Below are positions 1 through 8,727 of a stretch of DNA of 64,000 bases, in pieces. The notes beneath the pieces are model-generated. The model saw only the letters and a program-made list of their open reading frames with translations, did no database searches and was not told where the DNA came from. Location: positions 434,001 to 498,000 of the forward strand of contig NZ_FPBK01000001.1 in assembly GCF_900116665.1 (NCBI RefSeq), given 5' to 3'. This stretch comes from Pustulibacterium marinum. Lineage in GTDB: Bacteria; Bacteroidota; Bacteroidia; Flavobacteriales; Flavobacteriaceae. The position numbers and the translations under genes were made by a program. Every line of letters starts with the position of its first letter. The stretch's first letter is position 1.

Positions 1-1
1 A

Positions 2-1285
2 GTACTTGATTCGTTTTTTAAAAAGAAAATAAAACCACTGAAGCAGCATAGGGAATTGCATAACTTCTTTATAGATTCCACAAAAAAAGACACAGCAACG
101 TCTGGTTTTAAGTCGCTTCATAAATATAAAAATGCTGGAGATACGTTGGTACAAATGTCTGTAAACTCTTTAACGTTTAATTCTAGTGAAACCAGCCCAG
201 AAGGAATGCAGATATATTCCGGAAAATCTATGTACGATTCCTTAAAAACAGATCTTAATTTTACTTCCATTTTTATTTCGTTTACTATAGATTCCTTGGA
301 ATATGGCCAACTAGATAGTTTGATGAAATCAGAATTGCAACGGAAAGATATGGAGATTCCGTACAGCCTTACTTTTAAGAAAAAAGACACCATATTTTCT
401 CAATTTCAACCAGATATTGTTCAACCTAACTTTTTAAAAGGCGAAGCGTCTACAGAGAATTTGTCAGATGGAGAGCAGTTGCTTATTCATTATCCAAACG
501 CTACAGCTATTATTCTTCGGTTTGGGTTGTGGGGTATTTTGGTCTCGGCGATGTTGGCTTTGGTAATCATCAGTTGTTTGGTGTATCTAATGCAGGTGAT
601 TCGTAAGCAAAAACAACTGTCGGAGATCAAAGATGATTTTATCAGCAATATTACACACGAGTTCAAAACGCCCATTGCAGCCATTAGTGCGGCTTTAGAA
701 GGTATGCAAAACTTCAATGTGCTCGATGATAAACAGAAAGCAACGCAGTACGTAGCCATGTCGCAGCAACAATTGCAAAAATTGAATGTGATGGTTGAAA
801 AGATTTTAGAAACCTCTACTATGGAAACTTCAGAAATTGCCTTAGCAAGTCAATCGATTTCAATGAATACGTTATTGACGGATTTGGTCGATTTCTATCA
901 ATCTCAACATCCGGAAAAGCAATTTGAATTGACAGCTACAGAAAATTGTAGTTTGAAAGGCGATGCGTTTCATTTAGAAAATGCTATTAGTAATGTAGTA
1001 GATAATGCCGTGAAATACGGTGGAGATCATATAAAAGTAGACTTACAAAAAGCAGATAACATACTGATTAAGATAACCGATAACGGAGGCAACTTGTCTA
1101 AAGAACAGCAACAGAAGATTTTTGAAAAGTTCTACCGCGTTCCCAAAGGAAATGTACACAATGTAAAAGGTTTTGGGATTGGTTTGTACTACACCAAAAC
1201 CATTGTTGAGAAGCACGGGGGAAGCATTTCGGTGAGTGTGGGAAAAATGAAAACTACTTTTAAAATTGAATTGCCGTATGTCTAA
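2..1285 (+). CDS. Sensor histidine kinase, 5' end cut by window edge
   Basis: This is a membrane histidine kinase that would phosphorylate the response regulator encoded just downstream. The frame is open from base 2, so the true start lies left of the window; the TTG at 56 is probably internal. A sensor region is followed by one membrane helix (about bases 510-600), then the HisKA H-box THEFKTP (His at 656-658), an N-box NVVDNAVKYGG and a G2 box GFGIGLYYT. The G1 box reads TDNGGN instead of the usual DNGxG, a mild degeneracy. The stop overlaps the next gene's ATG region by 8 nt. It resembles the kinase at 52025 in layout and C-terminal sequence. Stimulus unknown. Confidence 0.9.
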   Translation, partial: VLDSFFKKKIKPLKQHRELHNFFIDSTKKDTATSGFKSLHKYKNAGDTLVQMSVNSLTFNSSETSPEGMQIYSGKSMYDSLKTDLNFTSIFISFTIDSLEYGQLDSLMKSELQRKDMEIPYSLTFKKKDTIFSQFQPDIVQPNFLKGEASTENLSDGEQLLIHYPNATAIILRFGLWGILVSAMLALVIISCLVYLMQVIRKQKQLSEIKDDFISNITHEFKTPIAAISAALEGMQNFNVLDDKQKATQYVAMSQQQLQKLNVMVEKILETSTMETSEIALASQSISMNTLLTDLVDFYQSQHPEKQFELTATENCSLKGDAFHLENAISNVVDNAVKYGGDHIKVDLQKADNILIKITDNGGNLSKEQQQKIFEKFYRVPKGNVHNVKGFGIGLYYTKTIVEKHGGSISVSVGKMKTTFKIELPYV

Positions 1286-1964
1286 AACTACCACCATATT
1301 ATTAGCCGAAGACGAAGCCGTATTGGCGCACATTGTAAAAGAAAGTTTGGAAACCCGTGGTTTCAAAGTAATTCATTGTGCCGATGGAGAAGCTGTGATG
1401 TCAACTTATCAAGAGCATCATCCAGATTTATTGGTGCTTGATGTAATGATGCCTAAAAAAGATGGTTTTACGGTGGCCAAAGAAATCAGAAACATCAATG
1501 CGCAATTGCCTATCATTTTCTTAACGGCCAAGTCACAAACCAAAGATGTGGTAGAAGGTTTTACCGTTGGAGGAAATGATTACCTGAAAAAGCCTTTCAG
1601 TATGGAAGAACTCATTGTGCGCATGCAAAATTTGTTACGAAGCACGACTGTAAAAGAAGCTGACTCGGAAGTGATTACTGTTGGGAATTATACATTTGAT
1701 GTTGCCAAACAACAGTTGCAGTTTCAGCAAGGAGAGAGTGTGGAGTTGACACACAAGGAGTCGCAACTCTTGTTTTATTTGTTGCAGTATAAGAATGAAA
1801 TTCTGGAGCGTTCCTTTATTCTCAACACACTTTGGGATACTGATGATTTTTTTACGGCCAGAAGTATGGATGTGTACATTACCAAGCTTCGAAAAAAGCT
1901 GAGTAAAGACGAAACCATCAAAATTATCAATGTTCGGGGCATTGGTTATAAGTTGTTGGTCTAA
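1278..1964 (+). CDS. OmpR/PhoB-family response regulator
   Basis: This is a DNA-binding response regulator paired with the preceding kinase. Receiver domain: acidic pair near residues 11-13, phospho-acceptor Asp55 in LVLDVMMP, and the KP motif in YLKKPF. A winged-helix OmpR-type domain follows from about residue 130, ending RGIGYKLLV. I chose the ATG at 1278 (MSKTTTILLAEDE) over an upstream TTG at 1266 because the receiver strand begins there. It overlaps the kinase gene by 8 nt, which implies translational coupling. Target genes are not evident from the window. Confidence 0.92.
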   Translation: MSKTTTILLAEDEAVLAHIVKESLETRGFKVIHCADGEAVMSTYQEHHPDLLVLDVMMPKKDGFTVAKEIRNINAQLPIIFLTAKSQTKDVVEGFTVGGNDYLKKPFSMEELIVRMQNLLRSTTVKEADSEVITVGNYTFDVAKQQLQFQQGESVELTHKESQLLFYLLQYKNEILERSFILNTLWDTDDFFTARSMDVYITKLRKKLSKDETIKIINVRGIGYKLLV

Positions 1965-2099
1965 TCGGTTACAATCATCTTGTTTTTTCGTGATTTGTTA
2001 AATGTGTAAAACTTATTCACAATCGTGTTATATTTTGTCAACTTTTCTTGGATTGTATCGCAGGATTTGTAGAATTTTGCATCTTAACAACACAACATT

Positions 2100-3197
2100 A
2101 TGAAAATAGGAATTCCAAAGGAAATTAAAAACAACGAGAACCGTGTAGGGATGACGCCTGCCGGTGTTTTTGAACTCATTAAACACAAACATACCGTTTA
2201 TGTACAGTCAACCGCGGGCGAAGGCAGCGGTTTTTTTGATGCTGATTACGAAGCAGTAGGAGCTACTATTTTACCAACCATTGAGGATGTTTACGATGCA
2301 GCAGAAATGATTGTAAAGGTAAAAGAACCTATCGCAGAAGAATATCCGTTGGTAAAACCAAATCAGTTATTATTTACGTATTTCCACTTTGCTTCTAGTG
2401 AAGAATTAACCTTGGCTATGCTGAAAAGCGAATCGGTTTGTATTGCGTATGAAACTGTAGAAGACCCAGATGGTAGCTTGCCATTGTTAACTCCAATGTC
2501 GGAAGTTGCAGGAAGAATGGCGATTCAACAAGGAGCGAAGTATTTAGAAAAACCAATCAAAGGAAAAGGAATTTTACTAGGGGGCGTTCCGGGAGTTTCT
2601 CCAGGAAAAGTATTGATCTTAGGTGCAGGTGTAGTAGGAATCCAAGCCGCTAAAATGGCAGCCGGATTAGGAGCACACGTGACTATCTTAGATGTAAACA
2701 TGAAGCGTTTGCGTTATGTAAACGATATTATGCCACCACACGTAATAACCGGATTCTCTAATGAATACAACATTCGTAAGCACATTCAAACACACGATCT
2801 TATTGTTGGTGGTGTATTGATCAAAGGAGCGAAAGCTCCAAAATTAATCACCAGAGATATGTTGAAAGACATGCATCCAGGAGCTGTGATTGTAGATGTA
2901 GCGGTAGATCAAGGTGGTTGTATAGAAACTACGCATGCTACAACTCACGAAGATCCAACGTTCATTATTGACGATGTGGTACATTATTGTGTAGCCAACA
3001 TGCCAGGAGCGGTTCCTTATACGTCAACGGTTGCATTAACCAACGTTACCTTGCCATATATTTTGAAATTGGCTAACAAAGGATGGGAACAGGCTTGTGA
3101 AGAAGATCCGGGCTTAGCAAAAGGGTTGAATATTGTACACGGAAAATGTGTGTATGAAGAAATTAACGAAGCTTTTGGCTGGGAAGTATCTTGCTAA
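2100..3197 (+). CDS. ald: Alanine dehydrogenase
   Basis: This enzyme catalyses NAD-dependent oxidative deamination of L-alanine to pyruvate and ammonia in the cytoplasm. Residues matching the known active site sit at the standard positions: Arg15, Lys75 (KVKEP), His96 (TYFHF) and Asp270 (DVAVDQGG). The nucleotide-binding motif GAGVVGIQAA is at about 175-184. The length of 365 residues fits the family. It stands alone, with a 135-base upstream gap that shows no exact TAnnTTTG element, and is followed by a separately started peptidase gene. Confidence 0.95.
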   Translation: MKIGIPKEIKNNENRVGMTPAGVFELIKHKHTVYVQSTAGEGSGFFDADYEAVGATILPTIEDVYDAAEMIVKVKEPIAEEYPLVKPNQLLFTYFHFASSEELTLAMLKSESVCIAYETVEDPDGSLPLLTPMSEVAGRMAIQQGAKYLEKPIKGKGILLGGVPGVSPGKVLILGAGVVGIQAAKMAAGLGAHVTILDVNMKRLRYVNDIMPPHVITGFSNEYNIRKHIQTHDLIVGGVLIKGAKAPKLITRDMLKDMHPGAVIVDVAVDQGGCIETTHATTHEDPTFIIDDVVHYCVANMPGAVPYTSTVALTNVTLPYILKLANKGWEQACEEDPGLAKGLNIVHGKCVYEEINEAFGWEVSC

Positions 3198-3274
3198 GAC
3201 TGTCAAAATTTCGGTTTTTTGAAATGGCTCACTTTTTGTAATTCATACATTCGTAACGAAAAAAGAAAAAGAAA

Positions 3275-3970
3275 ATGTTAGGATATTATTTATTGATAGG
3301 AATTATCGCTTTGGTAAGTATGGCGGTGAGTTCCAAATTGAAAAGTAAGTTTAAGCACTATTCACAGGTTCATTTACAAAATGGCATGAGTGGTGCCGAG
3401 ATAGCCGAAAAAATGTTAGCCGATCACGGAATTTATGATGTAAAAGTTATTTCAACTCCGGGAATGTTAACAGACCATTACAATCCAGCAAAGAAAACCG
3501 TAAACCTGTCAGAAGCTGTATATAGTCAGCGTAATGCAGCTGCGGCGGCAGTAGCAGCTCACGAATGTGGACATGCCGTGCAGCATGCCAAAGCCTATAG
3601 TTGGTTAACCATGCGTTCTAAACTAGTGCCTGTGGTGAGTGCAACATCCGGAATGTCGCAATGGTTGGTATTCGGTGGTTTAATTTTAGGAGCCGGGGTA
3701 GGACTCGGTTTTGGATTTTACATTGCCGTAGCAGGATTGATTTTTATGGCGTTGGCAACTATCTTTAGTTTTATAACACTACCTGTAGAGTACGATGCAA
3801 GTAACAGAGCCTTGGCTTGGTTAAAGAATAAACACATGCTCAATCAGCAGGAATATGAAGGAGCAGAAGATGCTTTGAAATGGGCAGCAAGAACGTACTT
3901 AGTCGCAGCTTTAGGGGCATTAGCTTCTTTGTTATACTGGGCTTTACAAGTTTTTGGCGGAAGAGATTAA
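3275..3970 (+). CDS. Membrane zinc metallopeptidase (YugP/DUF2268-like neutral zinc peptidase family)
   Basis: This protein has an N-terminal membrane helix (residues 2-18), a cytoplasmic or periplasmic segment with the zinc motif HECGHAVQH (HExxH, about residues 96-104), then two strongly hydrophobic stretches (about 130-175) and another near the C terminus. The pattern matches the YugP-type membrane-embedded zinc peptidases, whose substrates are largely unknown. A clear intrinsic terminator lies 20 bases past the stop, so transcription probably ends here. Confidence 0.85.
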   Translation: MLGYYLLIGIIALVSMAVSSKLKSKFKHYSQVHLQNGMSGAEIAEKMLADHGIYDVKVISTPGMLTDHYNPAKKTVNLSEAVYSQRNAAAAAVAAHECGHAVQHAKAYSWLTMRSKLVPVVSATSGMSQWLVFGGLILGAGVGLGFGFYIAVAGLIFMALATIFSFITLPVEYDASNRALAWLKNKHMLNQQEYEGAEDALKWAARTYLVAALGALASLLYWALQVFGGRD

Positions 3971-3990
3971 GCAAGTTATATAGATATTTT

Positions 3991-4024
3991 GAAAAGCGAT
4001 TGTCAGTTGGCAATCGCTTTTTTT
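3991..4024 (+). terminator. Intrinsic terminator after the zinc peptidase gene
   Basis: An 11-base perfect stem, AAAAGCGATTG (3991-4001) with CAATCGCTTTT (4010-4020), encloses an 8-base loop and is followed by a T run (TTTTTTTT overall). It separates the peptidase gene from the epimerase gene. Confidence 0.9.
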
Positions 4025-4069
4025 ATGATAGAAGCTTTTAAGAAGCATTAGTTTGATTATTTTTACTGC

Positions 4070-5056
4070 ATGATTTTAGTAACCGGAGCAACAGGAATGG
4101 TTGGTGCACATGTATTGGTGCGCTTGTTAGAAAAGCAACAACAGGTACGTGCTTTGTACCGATCGGAAGCTAAAATTCAGCAATTGGCAAAATCTTCATT
4201 ATTTAATGGGAAAGAGCATCTTTTTGAAACTATTGAATGGGTAAAAGCAGATATCAGAGATGTTCCTGCGTTGGAATTTGCTTTTATAGATGTAGATGAA
4301 GTATATCATTGTGCCGGGTTTATCTCTTTCAATCCTAAAGATTATCGTAATTTAAGAACTATCAATATTGATGGAACAGCTAATGTGGTGAACTTCTGTA
4401 TTGCAAAACAGGTGAAAAAACTTTGCTATGTAAGTTCTATAGCAACACTTGGTAATCCTGATAAAGATGGGGTAGTTACTGAAAAATGTTTTTGGAACCC
4501 TGATGAAGATCATCATGTATACGGAATCACCAAATACGGTGCGGAAATGGAAGTTTGGCGTGCTTCTCAAGAAGGTGTTCCAGTCGTAATTGTTAATCCG
4601 GGAGTGATTTTTGGTGCTGATATGAGTAGCAAAAGTATGGATGTCTTCAAACAGGTAAAAAAGGGATTGTCATTCTACACAGAAGGCGGCAGCGGATTTG
4701 TATCTGTAGATGATGTAGTTACTATTATGTTGCGTTTAATGGAAAGTACCATAAAAAATGAACGTTTTATTGTAGTTTCTGAAAACCTATCTTATCAAAC
4801 CTTGGTAACCGAAGTGGCCAAAGCTGTCAACGCAAAGATACCTTCGAAAAAAGCAACCAAATCTTTGTTGAGAACCGTTCAGTTTTTAGATTGGATACGA
4901 GGTATTTTTACTGGAGGAAGTAGATCTTTTACAAAGTATACCGTTCAGTCGTTACATACACAAACCAGCTATAGTACCGATAAAATTAAGGAAGCCATAG
5001 ATTTTGAGTTTGAACCTATGGACAAAGTTATTCAGCGTTACGGTACATCTTTTTGA
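4070..5056 (+). CDS. NAD(P)-dependent epimerase/reductase, extended SDR family
   Basis: This is an extended short-chain dehydrogenase of the dihydroflavonol-reductase/epimerase type. The N terminus MILVTGATGMVGAHV carries the TGxxGxxG nucleotide-binding motif. SSIATLG supplies the catalytic Ser and YGITKYGAE the Tyr-x-x-x-Lys. The length of 328 residues is normal. The substrate cannot be told from sequence; relatives act on nucleotide sugars, flavonoid-like ketones or other aldehydes. Its 3' end overlaps the convergent membrane-protein gene by 19 bases (5038-5056). Confidence 0.85.
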   Translation: MILVTGATGMVGAHVLVRLLEKQQQVRALYRSEAKIQQLAKSSLFNGKEHLFETIEWVKADIRDVPALEFAFIDVDEVYHCAGFISFNPKDYRNLRTINIDGTANVVNFCIAKQVKKLCYVSSIATLGNPDKDGVVTEKCFWNPDEDHHVYGITKYGAEMEVWRASQEGVPVVIVNPGVIFGADMSSKSMDVFKQVKKGLSFYTEGGSGFVSVDDVVTIMLRLMESTIKNERFIVVSENLSYQTLVTEVAKAVNAKIPSKKATKSLLRTVQFLDWIRGIFTGGSRSFTKYTVQSLHTQTSYSTDKIKEAIDFEFEPMDKVIQRYGTSF

Positions 5057-5412
5057 TTTTCTTTCCGAAGTGTGAGTTGTTCTAATCTTAAATTGTAAAA
5101 AATAGGTTCTACAATCATGATTAGCATATACCAGTCCATCCCGGAAAATAATTCCGTAGCAAAAACTACCACCCAAATAATAGCCGGCAGATGGAAGGCT
5201 ATAAAACTGTTTTTCAGTTTATCAAAGCTGAAATTGAGTGAGTTGATCACCGCGTTCAAAATCACAAATAAAATTCCAAAAACCAGCGCAAGGAAAATAA
5301 TTTGGGGGTTGTCATTAGTCAATGTTCCTTTCAAATAGGAGAGTACCAATACCAGCGCAAATGAAAAAATGAAACTAAATATAAGTTGTATGATAAATAG
5401 TTTTTTAATCAT
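5038..5412 (-). CDS. Small membrane protein, function unknown
   Basis: This is a 124-residue protein with four likely membrane helices (about residues 4-26, 38-60, 72-90 and 93-108) and a charged C-terminal tail. I do not recognise a family. It is the last gene of a minus-strand operon: its ATG overlaps the stop of the DUF4296 gene by 4 nt. Its own stop lies inside the convergent epimerase gene (19-base overlap). No terminator hairpin was seen after it. Confidence 0.75.
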   Translation of the reverse strand: MIKKLFIIQLIFSFIFSFALVLVLSYLKGTLTNDNPQIIFLALVFGILFVILNAVINSLNFSFDKLKNSFIAFHLPAIIWVVVFATELFSGMDWYMLIMIVEPIFYNLRLEQLTLRKENQKDVP

Positions 5413-5873
5413 TTTTTATTATCATTCACATTAGAGGTAGACTTTAGAATAGGTTTCTTTGGAGTTGAACTTTTTTTACTCTTTTTTGATAAACTATCTG
5501 TTTTCGCTTGATTTTTTTGTCGTTCTATATTGATGGAATCCTGGATTCTTTTTTGTTCTTTTTGAAGTTTATCTTTTATTTTATCAAAAATCTTGGCATA
5601 TTCTTCCGGGTTTTTGGCAGCATAGTAAACGCTACTGTTGGAAAATTGTGCACTATCTATTTGATATTTTTTTAGAAGATATTCCTGCGGATTGATGTTG
5701 TTTTTCTGCAACGCATCAATATCAACTCCTTTTATTGCCGTAATAAGACTCAAATCATAAAGCACCTTTTCCATCTTATCAGGTGGAATCAAATCATCGG
5801 GTTTTTCTATGATGGTTTGTTTACAGCTTATAAAAACTAAACTGAAAACTAATAAGACGAAAATCTGCTTCAT
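5409..5873 (-). CDS. DUF4296-type lipoprotein
   Basis: This 154-residue lipoprotein has a signal peptide ending in the lipobox FISC (Cys17). A short domain with PPDKMEKVLYDL and a Tyr/Lys-rich helical region follow; the Lys/Ser-rich tail is probably disordered. The pattern matches DUF4296, a Bacteroidota-specific family of unknown function that is commonly found beside dihydroorotase and the GT2 gene, as here. It starts 1 nt after the pyrC stop. Confidence 0.85.
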   Translation of the reverse strand: MKQIFVLLVFSLVFISCKQTIIEKPDDLIPPDKMEKVLYDLSLITAIKGVDIDALQKNNINPQEYLLKKYQIDSAQFSNSSVYYAAKNPEEYAKIFDKIKDKLQKEQKRIQDSINIERQKNQAKTDSLSKKSKKSSTPKKPILKSTSNVNDNKK

Positions 5874-5874
5874 A

Positions 5875-7209
5875 TTATCTGTTAAACGTTAATCGTTTTG
5901 CATTTCTTTTTTCTGAAATAATTCCTTTTTCGTAAGCCAAATGCCCGTTTACAAAAGTATGCGTTACGCTAGATGAAAACTGGGTGCCTTCAAAAGGAGA
6001 CCATTTACAATCGTATTCAATATTTTCTTTGTTTACAATCCAAGGGCTATTCATATCTACCAAAACCAAATCGGCATAATAGCCTTCTCTAATATAACCT
6101 CTATCTTTAATATTGAAAAGGATTGCCGGATTATGACACATTTTTTGTGCCAGTTTTTCAATACTGATACGACCTGTTTTTACAGATTCTAGCCAAGCCA
6201 CCAAAGCATGTTGCACTAGTGGACCTCCAGAAGGTGCACTGGTATACACATTTTGTTTTTCCTCTAGCGTGTGAGGTGCGTGGTCTGTAGCTATTACATC
6301 AATACGGTCATCCAATAAAGCTTCCCATAAACCATCTTTATCTTTTTGGGTTTTTACTGCCGGATTCCATTTTATAAAGGTTCCTTTCTTTTCATAATCG
6401 GCGTCTGTAAACCAAAGGTGGTGTGTACATACTTCGGCAGTAATTTTCTTTTCGGAAAGCGGAATGTCGTTACGGAAAAGATGTGTTTCTTTTTCGGTAG
6501 ATACATGGAAAACATGCAATCTGGCTCCGGTTTTCTTAGCAAGTTCTATTGCTTTGCTCGAAGATAAATAGCAAGCTTCTTCACTACGAATGATTGGGTG
6601 GTATTTTATAGGAATATCATCACCATAAATACTTTTGTAGTGTTCCATATTTCTGCGAATGGTGCCTTCATCTTCGCAATGTGCTGCGATGACCATTTCT
6701 GTATTCGAAAAAATAGATTCAATTACTTTTTCATTATCAACTAGCATATTTCCGGTAGAAGATCCCAGAAAAAGTTTTACTCCGGCACATGAAAGCGGAT
6801 CTAGCTTTTTCAGTTCCTCCAAGTTGTCGTTGGTTCCTCCAAAGAAAAAAGAGTAGTTGGCGTACGCACTATTGGCAGCGATATTGAACTTGTCTTCCAG
6901 CTTTTCTATAGTAGTAGTCTGTGGATTGGTGTTGGGCTGTTCCATAAAAGTGGTGATTCCGCCCGCAACGGCAGCTCTACTTTCGGTGGCAATGTTTCCT
7001 TTGTGCGTGAGTCCTGGTTCTCTAAAATGTACCTGATCATCAATGATTCCCGGCATCAAATATTTTCCTTCGGCATCAATGATGACATCAGCGCCGGCAT
7101 CTTTAATGCTGGAAGCTATTTTTTCAATTCTTTCGTTCACAATTAATACATCGGAAGAAAAAACAGTTCCTTCGTTTACTACTTGTGCATTTTTGATGAG
7201 GTATTTCAT
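5875..7209 (-). CDS. pyrC: Dihydroorotase
   Basis: This enzyme converts N-carbamoyl-L-aspartate to dihydroorotate in pyrimidine synthesis. The metal-binding DxH motif is present as DDQVHFREPG near residue 60, with later metal ligands in AAHCEDEG and HVFHVS, and the catalytic Asp in ATDHAPHT. At 444 residues it matches the class I (PyrC/AllB-like) enzymes of Bacteroidota. Its ATG overlaps the stop of the upstream GT2 gene by 4 nt, so the two are probably translationally coupled. Confidence 0.93.
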   Translation of the reverse strand: MKYLIKNAQVVNEGTVFSSDVLIVNERIEKIASSIKDAGADVIIDAEGKYLMPGIIDDQVHFREPGLTHKGNIATESRAAVAGGITTFMEQPNTNPQTTTIEKLEDKFNIAANSAYANYSFFFGGTNDNLEELKKLDPLSCAGVKLFLGSSTGNMLVDNEKVIESIFSNTEMVIAAHCEDEGTIRRNMEHYKSIYGDDIPIKYHPIIRSEEACYLSSSKAIELAKKTGARLHVFHVSTEKETHLFRNDIPLSEKKITAEVCTHHLWFTDADYEKKGTFIKWNPAVKTQKDKDGLWEALLDDRIDVIATDHAPHTLEEKQNVYTSAPSGGPLVQHALVAWLESVKTGRISIEKLAQKMCHNPAILFNIKDRGYIREGYYADLVLVDMNSPWIVNKENIEYDCKWSPFEGTQFSSSVTHTFVNGHLAYEKGIISEKRNAKRLTFNR

Positions 7210-7928
7210 TTTTGAAAAAGACTTTTAAGTTTCATGGAGACCACTCCGAAAATTGCTTCATATATGATAGATCCACTCATTTTTGAGATTCCCTTTACAC
7301 GATCTTTAAAGATAACAGGAATTTCCAGTATGGTGAATTTTTTTAAATAGGCTTTGAACTTCATTTCTATTTGAAATGCATAGCCTACAAAGTGAATTTT
7401 ATCAAGATTGATGGTTTCTAGAACGTGGCGTTTGTAACAAATAAAACCAGCGGTGGAATCATTTACGTCCATGCCCGTGATAAGTTTTACATATTTTGAA
7501 GCGCCATAGGAAAGTAAAATACGGTTCAACGGCCAGTTGACCACCGTAATTCCTTTTACATAGCGCGATCCAATGGCTAAATCTGCTCCTTTGTGGTAAC
7601 AAGCTTCTAAGAGAAACTCTAGATCTTTTGGGTTGTGAGAGAAGTCAGCATCCATTTCAAAAATAAATTCATAATCTCTTGCCAGGGCCCATTTAAAACC
7701 GTGAATATATGCAGTACCCAAACCAGATTTTTCGGTTCGTTGTTCTAGAAATATGCGGTTTGGAAATTCGTTTTTTAAATTTAATACAGCTTCAGCCGTG
7801 CCGTCTGGCGAATTATCATCTACCACCAAAATGTTGAATAAAGAGGGTTGTGCTAGCACCGCTTGGATGATGGCCTCTATGTTTTCAATTTCGTTGTATG
7901 TGGGTATAATTACGAGGCTTTTTGGCAT
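7206..7928 (-). CDS. Polyprenol-monophosphomannose synthase-like GT2 glycosyltransferase
   Basis: This is a family 2 glycosyltransferase of the dolichol/polyprenol-phosphate mannose synthase type, which makes lipid-linked mannose. The N terminus MPKSLVIIPTYNEIENI gives the nucleotide-binding region, VDDNSPDGT follows, and DADFSHNP supplies the metal-binding DxD. I start it at the ATG at 7928; an upstream TTG at 7949 lies inside a -7 promoter element (7947-7954) and is unlikely to be used. It is the first gene of the operon running to 5038. No C-terminal GtrA-like membrane domain is present. Confidence 0.88.
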   Translation of the reverse strand: MPKSLVIIPTYNEIENIEAIIQAVLAQPSLFNILVVDDNSPDGTAEAVLNLKNEFPNRIFLEQRTEKSGLGTAYIHGFKWALARDYEFIFEMDADFSHNPKDLEFLLEACYHKGADLAIGSRYVKGITVVNWPLNRILLSYGASKYVKLITGMDVNDSTAGFICYKRHVLETINLDKIHFVGYAFQIEMKFKAYLKKFTILEIPVIFKDRVKGISKMSGSIIYEAIFGVVSMKLKSLFQK

Positions 7929-7946
7929 TTGCGTAAAAATTTTAGG

Positions 7947-7954
7947 CAAAAATA
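7947..7954 (-). promoter_or_regulatory. -7 promoter element for the GT2-pyrC operon
   Basis: On the minus strand this reads TATTTTTG, a match to the Bacteroidota TAnnTTTG consensus. It would place the transcript start near 7941, about 13 bases before the ATG at 7928. No convincing -33 TTG was found. Confidence 0.45.
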
Positions 7955-8015
7955 TAATTTTCTAAAAACTTGTTTGTTGATAAAGTGAGTTTATCTGTTA
8001 TTTAACAGAAAACCT

Positions 8016-8023
8016 TACTTTTG
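8016..8023 (+). promoter_or_regulatory. -7 promoter element for DUF4271-hemD
   Basis: TACTTTTG matches TAnnTTTG exactly and lies 17 bases before the ATG at 8041. The -33 region has no clear TTG at normal spacing. Confidence 0.45.
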
Positions 8024-8040
8024 AAACCTAAAAGAATTGC

Positions 8041-8703
8041 ATGAACGCCATAACTCGCATCACTTCAAATTATGATTGGATAACCTTACTATTTTTTGGG
8101 GTTATTTGTGTAGTTTGGATTGCAAAATCCTTGTATTACCATAGGTTTATGGAGTTTTTGCAACTACCTTTTAATAACAAGTATTTTTCAGCTATTTTAA
8201 AGGAAAAGAATTTAGAGAGTTCGTTTACTTTGTTAATGCTTGTTGTTCAAATTGTAAGCTTTTCACTCTTTCTTTGGGCTTGTTTACAAACTTCCATAGT
8301 GCTTCCGGTAAATGAAGTTTCCAGCATTCCTTTTTGGATCATATTACTTGGAGTTTTCTTGTTCATCAGTTGTAAAATTGTTTTACAGGTTTTAATTTCT
8401 TCAGTTTTTGATATTCAAAATTATACCAATGAATTTCTGTATAGAAAATTAAGTTACCTCAATTACAGCGCTTTATTAATTTTGGTAGGAGGAGCCTTTA
8501 GTATCTACAATAAAAACCTGTCAATTTCGGCGCTTTATATTACTTTTTTTATTGGTTTTTTAGTAAATCTTGTAGGTTGGTTGGGCATCTTAAAAAATTA
8601 TCAAAAATTCATCCTCAGATACTTATTCTATTTTATTTTGTATCTTTGCGCTTTCGAAATAGCACCCTTGCTAATTGTAGGGGGTTATTTAACAACTAAA
8701 TAG
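8041..8703 (+). CDS. DUF4271 integral membrane protein
   Basis: This 220-residue protein has about six membrane helices and a short N-terminal segment. Its size, hydropathy and position directly before uroporphyrinogen-III synthase match the DUF4271 family, a Bacteroidota membrane protein of unknown function. There are 24 bases between its stop and hemD, so co-transcription is likely, although a TATCTTTG element inside its 3' end (8641-8648) could give hemD an extra promoter. Confidence 0.8.
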   Translation: MNAITRITSNYDWITLLFFGVICVVWIAKSLYYHRFMEFLQLPFNNKYFSAILKEKNLESSFTLLMLVVQIVSFSLFLWACLQTSIVLPVNEVSSIPFWIILLGVFLFISCKIVLQVLISSVFDIQNYTNEFLYRKLSYLNYSALLILVGGAFSIYNKNLSISALYITFFIGFLVNLVGWLGILKNYQKFILRYLFYFILYLCAFEIAPLLIVGGYLTTK

Positions 8704-8727
8704 CGTCATTAAACTAAAAGGTTATAC

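Noticed and set aside
2-1285. Left-edge kinase as a truncated pseudogene starting at TTG 56
   Set aside because: The frame is open to the window edge without a stop, so it is simply cut by the window.
7929-7949. Upstream TTG start for the GT2 mannosyltransferase gene
   Set aside because: The TTG lies inside a TATTTTTG -7 element, and the ATG at 7928 gives the standard family N terminus.
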